From JBBSUQ01 sp964389755 (GTDB lineage Bacteria; Bacteroidota; Bacteroidia; Flavobacteriales_D; Crocinitomicaceae), in assembly GCA_964389755.1 (NCBI GenBank), contig CAYMEW010000046.1:1-22858 (forward strand): a stretch of 22,858 nt of DNA, in the 5' to 3' direction. A model generated the notes under the pieces. That model ran no database searches. It was not told the origin of the DNA and worked only from the letters and a program-made list of their open reading frames with translations. A program made the position numbers and the translations under genes. This document shows positions 1 through 8,400 of this stretch, one piece after another (the first letter of the stretch is position 1; every line of letters starts with the position of its first letter).

Positions 1-134
1 CCATGTAAGCACATGCGGATTGCTTCGTATTTGAGGTTATTGTGTTTATGGAGTTGTTGTAGAATGGTGAGTACGCTGGGAGGCTTCGGAAGAACGGTTT
101 TTCCTGATATTTCCCGGGCAAAAAAGGAACAGAA
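1..134 (-). pseudogene. Possible coding fragment running off the left edge
   Basis: On the minus strand a frame is open from base 134 (just after an in-frame TGA at 137-135) to base 3. It encodes 44 residues with ordinary protein-like composition, including the stretches REISGKTVLPKPPSVL and LHKHNNLKYEAIRMCLH. There is no in-frame ATG, GTG or TTG until an ATG at 15-13, so the visible part is not a normal gene start. It could be a decayed 5' end of a gene lying to the left, or chance. I do not recognise the family. The orientation is divergent from the kinase gene that follows. Confidence 0.25.
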
Positions 135-374
135 TCACGTACCGGTGATCCGCGAAAGACTATTTTGAAATGGCGTTATGGCCGGGTGAGCTGCGGTTAT
201 GGCCTACTTTATCCGGCTTTTCGATTTGTTAGTTTGCTTTCCCTCCCATAGAGAGATACAAGGGGAGTGCTCATCGTAGCCTTTTCTGTCCACCCGCGAA
301 TATTTTGCGGTTTAAGGCCGTTTATTCGGTTTATTGCTCTTATTTTTAGCGAAATAAAAATCACACGCCTTAAC
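135..374. other. Upstream region of the histidine kinase gene
   Basis: No gene is supported here. Two similar short words, GCGTTATGGCC and CGGTTATGGCC, lie about 20 bp apart near 173-203. A weak promoter-like octamer TATTTTTA (about 342-349) fits TAnnTTTG except for the last base and precedes the chosen start at 375. No convincing -33 element or Shine-Dalgarno sequence was found, as is common in Bacteroidota. Confidence 0.4.
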
Positions 375-2315
375 ATGTTCCGGAAAATCAGTTTATTCCT
401 GCTGCCGATTTTATGCACGAGCACTGTATTCGCGCAGCAAAACGATCAGCTTATTCCCACTGCCCGCGCAGCTTATTTCAGCGAATCGAACCTGTCTAAG
501 AAAGCAACGCTGGCTGCCGACCTCGCGTGGTATTATGCGCAGCAGAACGTAGATTCGGCCCTGTATTTCGGGAAACTCTCGCTCGAACACGCCACGGCCA
601 CAAAAGATAATAAAATCATTGCGCAATCCTGCAACGACCTGGCGACGGTGTACCTCGTGAAGGGAGACTATAAAAAGTCCATGGAATACTGCGACCGCGC
701 ACTGGCGATCCGTAAAGGGCTGAACGATCCGGCCGGAATGGCTTCGCTGTATTTCAAAAAGGCGAATGTGTACAACAAACTCGCGATGTACGACAGTACG
801 ATCAACTACTATTTCAAGTCGCACGCTTTTTATGCACAGGCCGGAGACAGTGCCGTTCTTTCGAACCTGGAAGCAAACATTTCGTCCACTTATTTTTTAA
901 TGGGAAACCACGAAAAAGCCCTCGAATACCTGCAGTTCCCCATCGCGTATTACAAGAAGACGCAACAATACGCTTACCTGGCTAATTCGACCTTAAACCT
1001 CGGGAATATCCGCCTGACACTCCGTGATAGCTCGGGAGCGCTCGCCGCCTTCGAAGAGGCTACGGCCTATGCCAAAAAATCGGGGAACACCTCCACGCTT
1101 GCCGCGATCTACAACAACCTCGGCAATTTGTATTTCAACAAAAAACAATATGCCAAAGCCATCGAATACATCCGACAGTCGATCGCGATCCGGGAAGAAA
1201 TGGGTTTGCAGGCCGACCTGCAAAGTTCGCGGCTGACACTTGCGAATGCCTACGTACATGCCGGGGATTACCGGCGGGCAAAAGCGCTTTTCCTCTCGGT
1301 CCGTGACGCCTACGAAGAGATCGGGGCAGGGGATAAGCTCAAAGAAATCTACAATGGTTTGTCACTGGTTTATGCCGCGGAGAAGAACACGGACAGCCTG
1401 AACTTCTACCAGCGCAAATACGATGAGATCCTCGGGCAGATTTACGGCGAACAGATCCTGCGGAATTCCCAGGAGATCGAGGCGAAATACCAGACCAAGA
1501 AAAAAGAACTCGAACTGGCGCGTGCGCGCAACCGAAACCTGCTAAACCGAGTACGCATCGAACAAAAGAACAAACTCATCACGGGTGCGTTCGGCCTCGC
1601 TGCTATCCTCGGAATCACCGGGTATTTGTTTTACATGCGCCAAAAGAACCGGACGCTTCACTTACAGAAAGAAAAGCAACTTCTGGAGGCCCTGAAGGCC
1701 GCGGAGATCCAAAACAGCCTGCATCAGCAACGCACCGAGATCTCGCGGGAACTGCATGATAACATCGGGGCACAACTGACCTTCATCGCTTCTTCCATCG
1801 AGAACCTGAAAAGTTTCCCGGGGAGCGAACAACTGGCTCCGCGTTACGACGGCATCATTCACTTTACACGCGACACGATCGGGGAACTGCGCGATGCGAT
1901 CTGGGCAATGAATACGGGAGAAATGAGCTTTGAGGACCTCAAGATCCGCATGTATAACTTCATCGAAAAGGCGCAGCTTTACCTGAAAGGGATCGATTTT
2001 AAGTTCGGTTATTCGGAATCCGTGGAAGCCGTCACCTTCAATGCTATCACGGGGATCAACGTTTACCGCATCATCCAGGAAGCCGTTCACAATGCACTAA
2101 AGCATGCACAGGCCTCGGAGATTTCGGTGCATGTGAGCCGGGAGAACGGAAACCTGGTAATCCGTATTCGCGACAACGGGACGGGCTTTACGGAAGATCC
2201 GGAACAGGCGGGGAACGGGCTTCATTCCATGCGCTACCGTGCCGAAGCGATCAATGGCAGCATCGAACTTATCCAAAACGGAGGCACCGAGGTGCGCCTG
2301 ACCCTGTCCGAATAA
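375..2315 (+). CDS. TPR-containing sensor histidine kinase (HisKA_3 / HATPase_c)
   Basis: Membrane sensor kinase of 646 residues. The ATG at 375 is preferred over one at 267 because it begins a clean signal peptide (MFRKISLFLLPILC..., cleavage near residue 20 after VFA). About seven tetratricopeptide repeats span residues 80-350 and are probably periplasmic. A charged, coiled-coil-like stretch (about 360-395) and one membrane helix (about 402-421) follow. The cytoplasmic part has the HisKA_3 motif ELHDNIGAQL with phospho-acceptor His461, then HATPase_c with the N box (EAVHNALKHA, Asn573), G1 box (DNGTGF, Asp600) and a GNGLHSMRYRA glycine segment. All expected catalytic residues are present. 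This is the NarX/DesK-like class, which normally pairs with NarL-type regulators; one starts 104 bp downstream. The signal sensed is not evident. It could be peptide or protein binding by the TPRs, by analogy with similar Bacteroidota kinases. Confidence 0.93.
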   Translation: MFRKISLFLLPILCTSTVFAQQNDQLIPTARAAYFSESNLSKKATLAADLAWYYAQQNVDSALYFGKLSLEHATATKDNKIIAQSCNDLATVYLVKGDYKKSMEYCDRALAIRKGLNDPAGMASLYFKKANVYNKLAMYDSTINYYFKSHAFYAQAGDSAVLSNLEANISSTYFLMGNHEKALEYLQFPIAYYKKTQQYAYLANSTLNLGNIRLTLRDSSGALAAFEEATAYAKKSGNTSTLAAIYNNLGNLYFNKKQYAKAIEYIRQSIAIREEMGLQADLQSSRLTLANAYVHAGDYRRAKALFLSVRDAYEEIGAGDKLKEIYNGLSLVYAAEKNTDSLNFYQRKYDEILGQIYGEQILRNSQEIEAKYQTKKKELELARARNRNLLNRVRIEQKNKLITGAFGLAAILGITGYLFYMRQKNRTLHLQKEKQLLEALKAAEIQNSLHQQRTEISRELHDNIGAQLTFIASSIENLKSFPGSEQLAPRYDGIIHFTRDTIGELRDAIWAMNTGEMSFEDLKIRMYNFIEKAQLYLKGIDFKFGYSESVEAVTFNAITGINVYRIIQEAVHNALKHAQASEISVHVSRENGNLVIRIRDNGTGFTEDPEQAGNGLHSMRYRAEAINGSIELIQNGGTEVRLTLSE

Positions 2316-2333
2316 GGCAAATTACTTATTGCC
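2316..2333 (+). terminator. Weak hairpin after the kinase gene
   Basis: GGCAA and TTGCC form a 5-bp stem around an AT-rich 8-base loop directly after the kinase stop codon. No T tract follows. Its right arm overlaps the TTG that could serve as the -33 box of the response-regulator promoter, so attenuation is only a possibility. Confidence 0.2.
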
Positions 2334-2359
2334 GGAGGAGAGGCGGAAGTTTAATTTTG
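2329..2359 (+). promoter_or_regulatory. Bacteroidota-type promoter for the response regulator
   Basis: TTG at 2329-2331 is followed after 20 bases by TAATTTTG at 2352-2359, an exact fit to the Bacteroidota -7 consensus TAnnTTTG with acceptable spacing to a -33 TTG. It lies between the kinase and regulator genes and would give a leader of about 50 bases before the ATG at 2420. This suggests that the regulator can be transcribed independently of the kinase. Confidence 0.5.
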
Positions 2360-2419
2360 GAGCATCGGAATACTGGCGTACTGTGCGCAGAATGCCGGGT
2401 TAATGGAAAATAAAAGAAC

Positions 2420-3067
2420 ATGATCAGAATCGGAATCGTTGAAGACAATCGTTTTTTAAGTCTTGCATTGCAGGAAAAACTTTCGGTATTCCCCGATGTG
2501 GAAGTCGTACTGAAAGCGAGTAACGGCAAGGATTTTCTGAATAAATTCAGTGAATCGGACGGCATCGCACTGATCCTGATGGACATCCAGATGCCGGTTA
2601 TGGACGGGATCGAAGCCACGCAGGCGATCAAGGAACTTTGTCCGGATATCAAAGTGCTGATGCTCACAATCCTCGACGATGACGAGAACATTTTCCGGGC
2701 GATCCAGGCCGGTGCGGATGGTTACCTGCTAAAAGACGTGCACGCGGCGGACCTCCACAGGGGAATTTTCGAAACACTCGAGGGCGGTGCGGCCATGACC
2801 CCGTCGATCGCTACCAAAGCACTGCGCCTCTTAAAAGCGGCTGCCGCTTCCGGTCAAAAACTATCCACGGAGCGCTTCGAGCTGACCGCACGGGAGATTG
2901 AAGTACTCGAGTTACTGGCCACCGGAATTCCCAACAAACTCATTGCAGCCGAATTATTTATCTCCGTGGCGACCGTCGGTAAGCACATTGAGAATATTTA
3001 CGCCAAACTCCAGGTCCATTCGCGCCTCGAAGCAGTGATGAAGGCCCGCGACAATACGATTATCTGA
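2420..3067 (+). CDS. NarL/LuxR-family two-component response regulator
   Basis: A 215-residue DNA-binding regulator. The N-terminal receiver domain (about 1-120) has the acidic pair Glu8/Asp9, phospho-acceptor Asp55 in LILMDIQMP, the switch Thr83 and Lys105 in GYLLKD. The C-terminal LuxR-type helix-turn-helix (about 150-210) has the family signature LTAREIEVLELLATG with recognition-helix sequence VATVGKHIENIYAKL. All conserved phosphorylation residues are intact. It follows the HisKA_3 kinase gene by 104 bp, the usual arrangement of a cognate pair. Both a shared transcript and its own promoter (2329-2359) look possible. Target genes cannot be read from the sequence. The secreted-protein gene immediately downstream is a candidate, but that is inference. 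Confidence 0.95.
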   Translation: MIRIGIVEDNRFLSLALQEKLSVFPDVEVVLKASNGKDFLNKFSESDGIALILMDIQMPVMDGIEATQAIKELCPDIKVLMLTILDDDENIFRAIQAGADGYLLKDVHAADLHRGIFETLEGGAAMTPSIATKALRLLKAAAASGQKLSTERFELTAREIEVLELLATGIPNKLIAAELFISVATVGKHIENIYAKLQVHSRLEAVMKARDNTII

Positions 3068-3082
3068 GTTCGTACGGGATTT

Positions 3083-3100
3083 ATACGGTGATTACCGTAT
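3083..3100 (+). other. Perfect 7-bp inverted repeat downstream of the regulator gene
   Basis: ATACGGT and ACCGTAT are separated by GATT. No run of T follows, so it is a poor intrinsic terminator. It lies about 25-40 bases upstream of the predicted -7 box of the next gene, so it could equally be an operator. Confidence 0.35.
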
Positions 3101-3122
3101 TTCGGAGGACTGTGTTTCGAAA

Positions 3123-3130
3123 TAGCTTTG
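3123..3130 (+). promoter_or_regulatory. Predicted -7 box of the secreted propeller gene
   Basis: TAGCTTTG matches TAnnTTTG exactly and ends 20 bases before the chosen ATG at 3151, giving a leader of about 13 bases. The -33 position is only weakly matched (TTTC around 3100), so activation by a regulator is conceivable. Confidence 0.4.
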
Positions 3131-3150
3131 TCAGCATAAACTTATTGATT

Positions 3151-5355
3151 ATGAAAAAAGGTATTCTGACACTCTTCCTGTCCGGCTTTTTACTATCCGC
3201 TTTTGCACAGACTGGCGGAATCACACACATTGCCGGCTTAAATTATCCGAACCACATTACGTATGACGACGACACGCTGCTGATCTCGGCCACTTTTACC
3301 CAAACCGGTCTGGACGAGCGCTACATCCTGAAATTCGCGCCTTCCGACAATGGCTTTCACGTGGTGCACGACAGTACCGATCTATCACTGAAGGGAGCCA
3401 CGAAGTTCCTCGGGAACACGGGACTGTCACCCTATTCCAAAGACACCTTCTTTTACACGAACGATAAATGGACGACCTTTTCGAAGGTCGGGCACAGCTT
3501 TCCGTCCACGCAGGCTCCGGCCTTTTACCGGACGAATAACGGGTTTGTGAGCGTTTCACAGAACATCAGCCAGACGAGCATCCATTATTCGGCGGACGGC
3601 GTGAACTGGTCTGCCACTGAATCGACCACGGGAGCCGTGGGCGCGCTCAATGTCTTTAATAACTTCGTGGATGAGGTGCAGGGAAAAACCTATTTCATCC
3701 AGATGATTAACACGATCAAGTACAGTTATGACGGCGGACAGACCTTCCAGCAGATTTCCACCAGCGGTGCGCCCCTGAATCTCAATAAAATCCACATCAT
3801 CGATACGAACGACATGATCGCATACCGTTACGTAGCGCCGTATTCCATGTTCGATTACTACCGTTCCACGGACGGCGGTGCAAACTGGCAGGGCATGAAC
3901 GTTCCGGGCGGCTACGGGCTTTTCTGGATCCAGTCGATGGACTCGCTGTACTTCCGGAAATCGGGAACGGACAGCCTTTTCCTGAGCAACGACTACGGAA
4001 GCACGATGCAATTTTATTCCACCAATTACCCGTCAGACGTTCCCAATTACACTTCTGTTTTCAGTGCGCGGGACACCTGGCACATCCTGGGTGACAACGC
4101 GTTTACGACAAAACACATCGATTCGGCCTGGACTTACCTCGGTTCGAACTGTTTTGGCGGTCATGCCATTGATTTTAACGGATCCACCGGTTTTATCGGG
4201 ACGCTGAACTTCCGGCGTACACACGACGGCGCAACCAGTTTTGACGACCGGCATCCGCAGGTAGCGTTCGCATCCGGTATCCGTGCCGTAACCGTTCTAA
4301 ACGACTCCACGTATGTGATTGCCGACTCCGAAGGAGACATTTACAAGTCGACTGACGACGGGCAAAGCTGGACCAAAAAACTGAATGTGACCGGGACCGT
4401 CCACAAGGCGCGTTCCTTCTACCGCCTGCCGCAAAGTGATACGCTCGTGCTGACCCATTACGATTTCCGTGCGATTATCAGCGTGGATGGCGGCGAGAAC
4501 TGGCAAAATGCCGACAACCTGACCGGCGCGCTGCATTACTGTATGGCACCGGGAGGGAAGATCTACGCCGTTAACAACGACGTCTTTAACGATTCCACGC
4601 GCATTTACGAATTCGAGGCGGACGGATACGCATCGTCCTATACGACCGTGCACACCATGGCCAAAGATTCCACGACCAGTCTTTCACTGAAAATGTTCGA
4701 TCAAAATACGGGCTACCTGGTGAAAAAACACGTGAACAACGGGAAGGTGTATCTTTATTCCACGCAGGACACCTGGAATTCCGTGACGAACCACGGGAAC
4801 ATCCTGAACCTCACTACTGCCGGTCCGTTCAATTATACTTACGAAGTGTATACACCGGCAGAGGATACGATCTACCTGGTTAAAATGTCGATCGTGGACG
4901 AGATCTACAACGGCAACACGCTTTATTTCAGTTTTGACGGGGGCTCCAGCTGGGATTCCACGGCGATGGATTATTCGCGTTACCCGGGCAACCCCGATGA
5001 ACGCATTGACGGGATCTACTTTTTTAACGGGAAAGACTTTTTGCTGAGCACCACGATCGGGCGGGTGTTCCTGAACAAAGCGTTCAGCGGTTCCGGCGGT
5101 TCCACGAACTACATCAGCGAACTGGTTTCGGACGCCGTGGACTTCATGCTCTATCCCAACCCGGCAACCGACGCACTGAGCATTTCCTGCACGGCATCCG
5201 TACAGCGGGTACTGATCTATGACCTGTCGGGCAAACTTTTGTTAGAAACCGCCGAAACGCAGGACATCGATATTGCATCCTTCGATCCGGGTGTGTTCAT
5301 CGTACAGATCCAAACGGCACGCGGCTGGTCGATGCAGCGATTTGTAAAGCGCTAA
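3151..5355 (+). CDS. Secreted BNR/Asp-box beta-propeller-like protein with T9SS type A tail
   Basis: Predicted 734-residue exported protein. ATG 3151 is chosen over an in-frame start at 3088 because it begins a textbook signal peptide (MKKGILTLFLSGFLLSAFAQ). The body carries repeated Asp-box/BNR motifs (S-x-D-G-G-x-x-W/F) near residues 147, 191, 237, 400, 444 and 593, for example STDGGANW and SVDGGENW. These are typical of sialidase- or sortilin/VPS10-type propellers. No sialidase catalytic arginine triad was recognised, so enzymatic activity is not claimed. The last about 70 residues (LYPNPATDALSI ... GVFIVQI ... QRFVKR) are a T9SS type A sorting domain, which directs secretion through the outer membrane by the type IX system. 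The gene follows the two-component pair and ends at a hairpin terminator. Confidence 0.88.
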   Translation: MKKGILTLFLSGFLLSAFAQTGGITHIAGLNYPNHITYDDDTLLISATFTQTGLDERYILKFAPSDNGFHVVHDSTDLSLKGATKFLGNTGLSPYSKDTFFYTNDKWTTFSKVGHSFPSTQAPAFYRTNNGFVSVSQNISQTSIHYSADGVNWSATESTTGAVGALNVFNNFVDEVQGKTYFIQMINTIKYSYDGGQTFQQISTSGAPLNLNKIHIIDTNDMIAYRYVAPYSMFDYYRSTDGGANWQGMNVPGGYGLFWIQSMDSLYFRKSGTDSLFLSNDYGSTMQFYSTNYPSDVPNYTSVFSARDTWHILGDNAFTTKHIDSAWTYLGSNCFGGHAIDFNGSTGFIGTLNFRRTHDGATSFDDRHPQVAFASGIRAVTVLNDSTYVIADSEGDIYKSTDDGQSWTKKLNVTGTVHKARSFYRLPQSDTLVLTHYDFRAIISVDGGENWQNADNLTGALHYCMAPGGKIYAVNNDVFNDSTRIYEFEADGYASSYTTVHTMAKDSTTSLSLKMFDQNTGYLVKKHVNNGKVYLYSTQDTWNSVTNHGNILNLTTAGPFNYTYEVYTPAEDTIYLVKMSIVDEIYNGNTLYFSFDGGSSWDSTAMDYSRYPGNPDERIDGIYFFNGKDFLLSTTIGRVFLNKAFSGSGGSTNYISELVSDAVDFMLYPNPATDALSISCTASVQRVLIYDLSGKLLLETAETQDIDIASFDPGVFIVQIQTARGWSMQRFVKR

Positions 5356-5400
5356 TTTGAACCGAATTATACCACAGCTATAAGCTGAAGTTCAGAAGTG

Positions 5401-5428
5401 CGGCTACCGGTGTGGTGGCCGTGCTTTT
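5401..5428 (+). terminator. Intrinsic terminator after the propeller gene
   Basis: CGGCTACC (5401-5408) pairs with GGTGGCCG (5414-5421), an 8-bp stem with one G-U pair and a 5-base loop, followed by TGCTTTTGCTTT. It acts in the plus direction. On the minus strand the hairpin forms, but no U tract follows. It lies between convergent genes. Confidence 0.6.
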
Positions 5429-5434
5429 GCTTTA

Positions 5435-8400
5435 TTACTGTATGTATATCCTACGAGTTTGTTCGCCGACACGTACCGTGTAGATTCCCGCGGCATAACT
5501 GTCGAGGCGGATGACCTGTCCCGAAATCACCTCGTTTTTGCGAAAAACGAGTTTCCCTGAATAATCGAATAACTCGAGATCATAAGTATGAACTCCACCG
5601 AAAACGACCACTAATTCGTTTTTCAGCGAATAGTAGTTCACGTAAAGTCCATCATTCGAGAAGAGGTTGTCGATCCCGAGGTAATCCATTGTGAAACAAT
5701 TGGAAGTATCGGTACAGTTTCCGTCTGAAACAATAAGCGCGTAAGACCCGTTTGATTCCGGTGTAAAGGACGAACCGATTTCTCCTGCGATGGGTTCGTT
5801 CTTGTTGCAATCGATCCACTGATAGGTCTGGAAGGATCCTGTTGCCGAGAGAACGTTATCGAGGTTTATGATCGTGGGACTGAGCGGAGGCATGTTTGAG
5901 ATAACGATTGAATCGCGCGAAGCACCGCAGCCTGTGATTTGTTCTGTCCAGTAAATACCGGGCCCGGTTACGAGCAGTGTTTCCCCGTTTGATCCGTCAC
6001 TCCAGAGGAAAGCCGAATCCGGCATATTGGATTGCGGAACCAGGATCAGGTTACCGTTGTGGCAAATAGCCGTATCTGCCGGCAAGCTTACCGAAACCGG
6101 CGCTGCAATTGTTATATGCAGGCTATCGAGATAACTGCAGCCGTTGATGTCTTCGTAATTTACGGAATAGTCATTCTCCTGCGAGGTAAAGAATCCGAAG
6201 CTGTTTCCGGAGACGGTCGCAATATCCGTATTGGGCGTCCAGTTCACCGCCACGACGCCGCTTAAATCGACCAGCAAAGTATCCTGTGCACATTTCAGAA
6301 GTGTATCTGCGAGTGAAAGCTGCTGGCTGGGAAGGAAAGTCACGGAAACGGTGTCCGATCGCAGGCAATTGTCTTTCGATACCGTGAGGACATAATCTCC
6401 CGAAACAGGATTTACCAGATGGGGCTGAAGGGTGCCGGTATTGTCGAGGTTTGCGCCATTGCTCCAGGAGATCGTATAGGGCGAATTACTGTCCGTAGAA
6501 CCGTTCAGTGTTATTTCGGCATCGTGGCAGACTGTTGTATCGGGTCCGGCATCGACCGAGTAATCGAAGGTCTCTATGATAAGCGTATCGGTAAAACTGC
6601 AAAGTCCGCCGATGTCAGACATGGTGACCGAATAGCTTTGTCCCGGTGCAAGCGGACTAACTGTCACATTTTCGGAAGTTGCGAAAACGGCGTTGTTGGT
6701 TGTCCAGGAATAATTCAAGGGTACGCCCGAAAAGGTTGAAATTGTAATTTCATCAATCAATATGATATCCGTCCATGCAAAAAAGGAACCCGTTTGGCTT
6801 AAGCGAATAAGTGTAAAAGCCGAATTCGCTGCCGGTGGGAAGTCCATTGTGAACAGCTGGTACTGGAAAACCTGGTATGTAGGGATTGTTGCCATTACCT
6901 GCCAGCTTGTGCCGTTATTTGTTGAATATTCCAGAAGAAGGTCGTCACCCGGTTCGGTGGCATTGAGTGCTACGCCGTCACCCGACTTAAAATAGAACGA
7001 AATATTTCCGCCATTGACAACGGGTCGTTCCATAACAATTTTTCGGGAACCTGCAGATCCGCCCATAAATACGATCGCTTTACCACTCACGGATCCATAA
7101 TTAGTTGAAAGGAGAAAACCGGTTCCATAGCTTTGAAATTCAGTAATCTGTTCGCATGGATACAATTTGGTCTCGACCAGTTTCGCTTCCAGGTTAGTTG
7201 CGCCACCACTACAAACGGCGGTGTCACCGTAGATCCTGGCCTGTTCGAAATCAAAGAGAAGGTCTATGTGGATGGTATCTATCGTCGAACAACCGGAGGG
7301 TGCGCTTGAATGTACCACCGCTATAGCCGGTGCATCGGCGTAGATGGTATAAGAGGAATCCGTGCTCATATCCGTGTAGATCGGGTAGGGCCAGTCTGCG
7401 TAGAAACGCCATTTGAAATCATAGTCCTCTCCGGCAGGTGGCTGCGGACTCAGTGTTACTGTATCCGCGCTGCATAATTCGACATCCGGGAGGTTTAAGG
7501 AATAAGGCTGACCAACTTGCACGGTTACAGGATATGACTGTGCACAATTACTTGCCAGGTCAGTGATCTCCACCGTATAGTGCGTGCTTGCGTTTGGTGT
7601 GATCGTGAGTGTTGAATCCGATGATACAAGGTTACTTTGATCGTCGAACCAGCTAAAGCTATGCGATCCGGGCATGCGTCGCAGGAGCTTTACGTCGTCA
7701 AGCATCCAGTTACTGCCATATTGATCGGAAACATTTTGGCGCCAGCGGAACTTTGTTGCCGGTGAGTAAGCTCCGGGGGGCACTTCGATCTCTATGTGTT
7801 TAAACCCGGTATTCGTAACGGAAACGTTAATTGGGCCGACACTTATGATGGGCGTCCAGTTCTGGCCGTTATCAAGTGAATATTCGATTTTAACAGATTG
7901 CGCATTTGTCGGCATTGAACAACTGTTGGGATAATACCCGGTACCAAATCCTAACGCGAATTCAAAGGACAGTACGCCTCCGTATGAAAAGTCGAAGGGC
8001 CATGTTTCGCAACTTCTGAAGGTGCCGTCACCGAAATAAAGGTTGGAACCATCGTACACGTTACAATTATTCGATATGAAGCCACCCGTGATGCCGGACC
8101 AGAGTTCGTCGTTCACATCCTGCCCGTTGAAGTCGTCGAAGATCGTAAGGAAAGCATCCGCGAGCAGTTCAGTGGTCTCGCCCAGGCAAATGACCGTATC
8201 ACCGAGCACTGCAATGTCGAAAAAGCGCGGTGACAGGACCTGAGATGCATTCATTCGGCAACCTTGTGCAGAAAGCACTCCAAGCGTGATCGTATCGTTG
8301 TTTATCTGGGCTTCCACGGTAATCAGCGAATCGTCGGGGAAATAAGCATTTGTATTTGAAAGCCAGGAATAGCTGTATGTATCCTGATCCGAAACATGTG

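Noticed and set aside
267..374. Start of the histidine kinase at 267
   Set aside because: The extra 36 residues would place the signal peptide internally. The ATG at 375 gives a normal signal peptide.
3083..3100. Intrinsic terminator after the response regulator
   Set aside because: The 7-bp stem is good, but no T tract follows. It is listed only as an inverted repeat.
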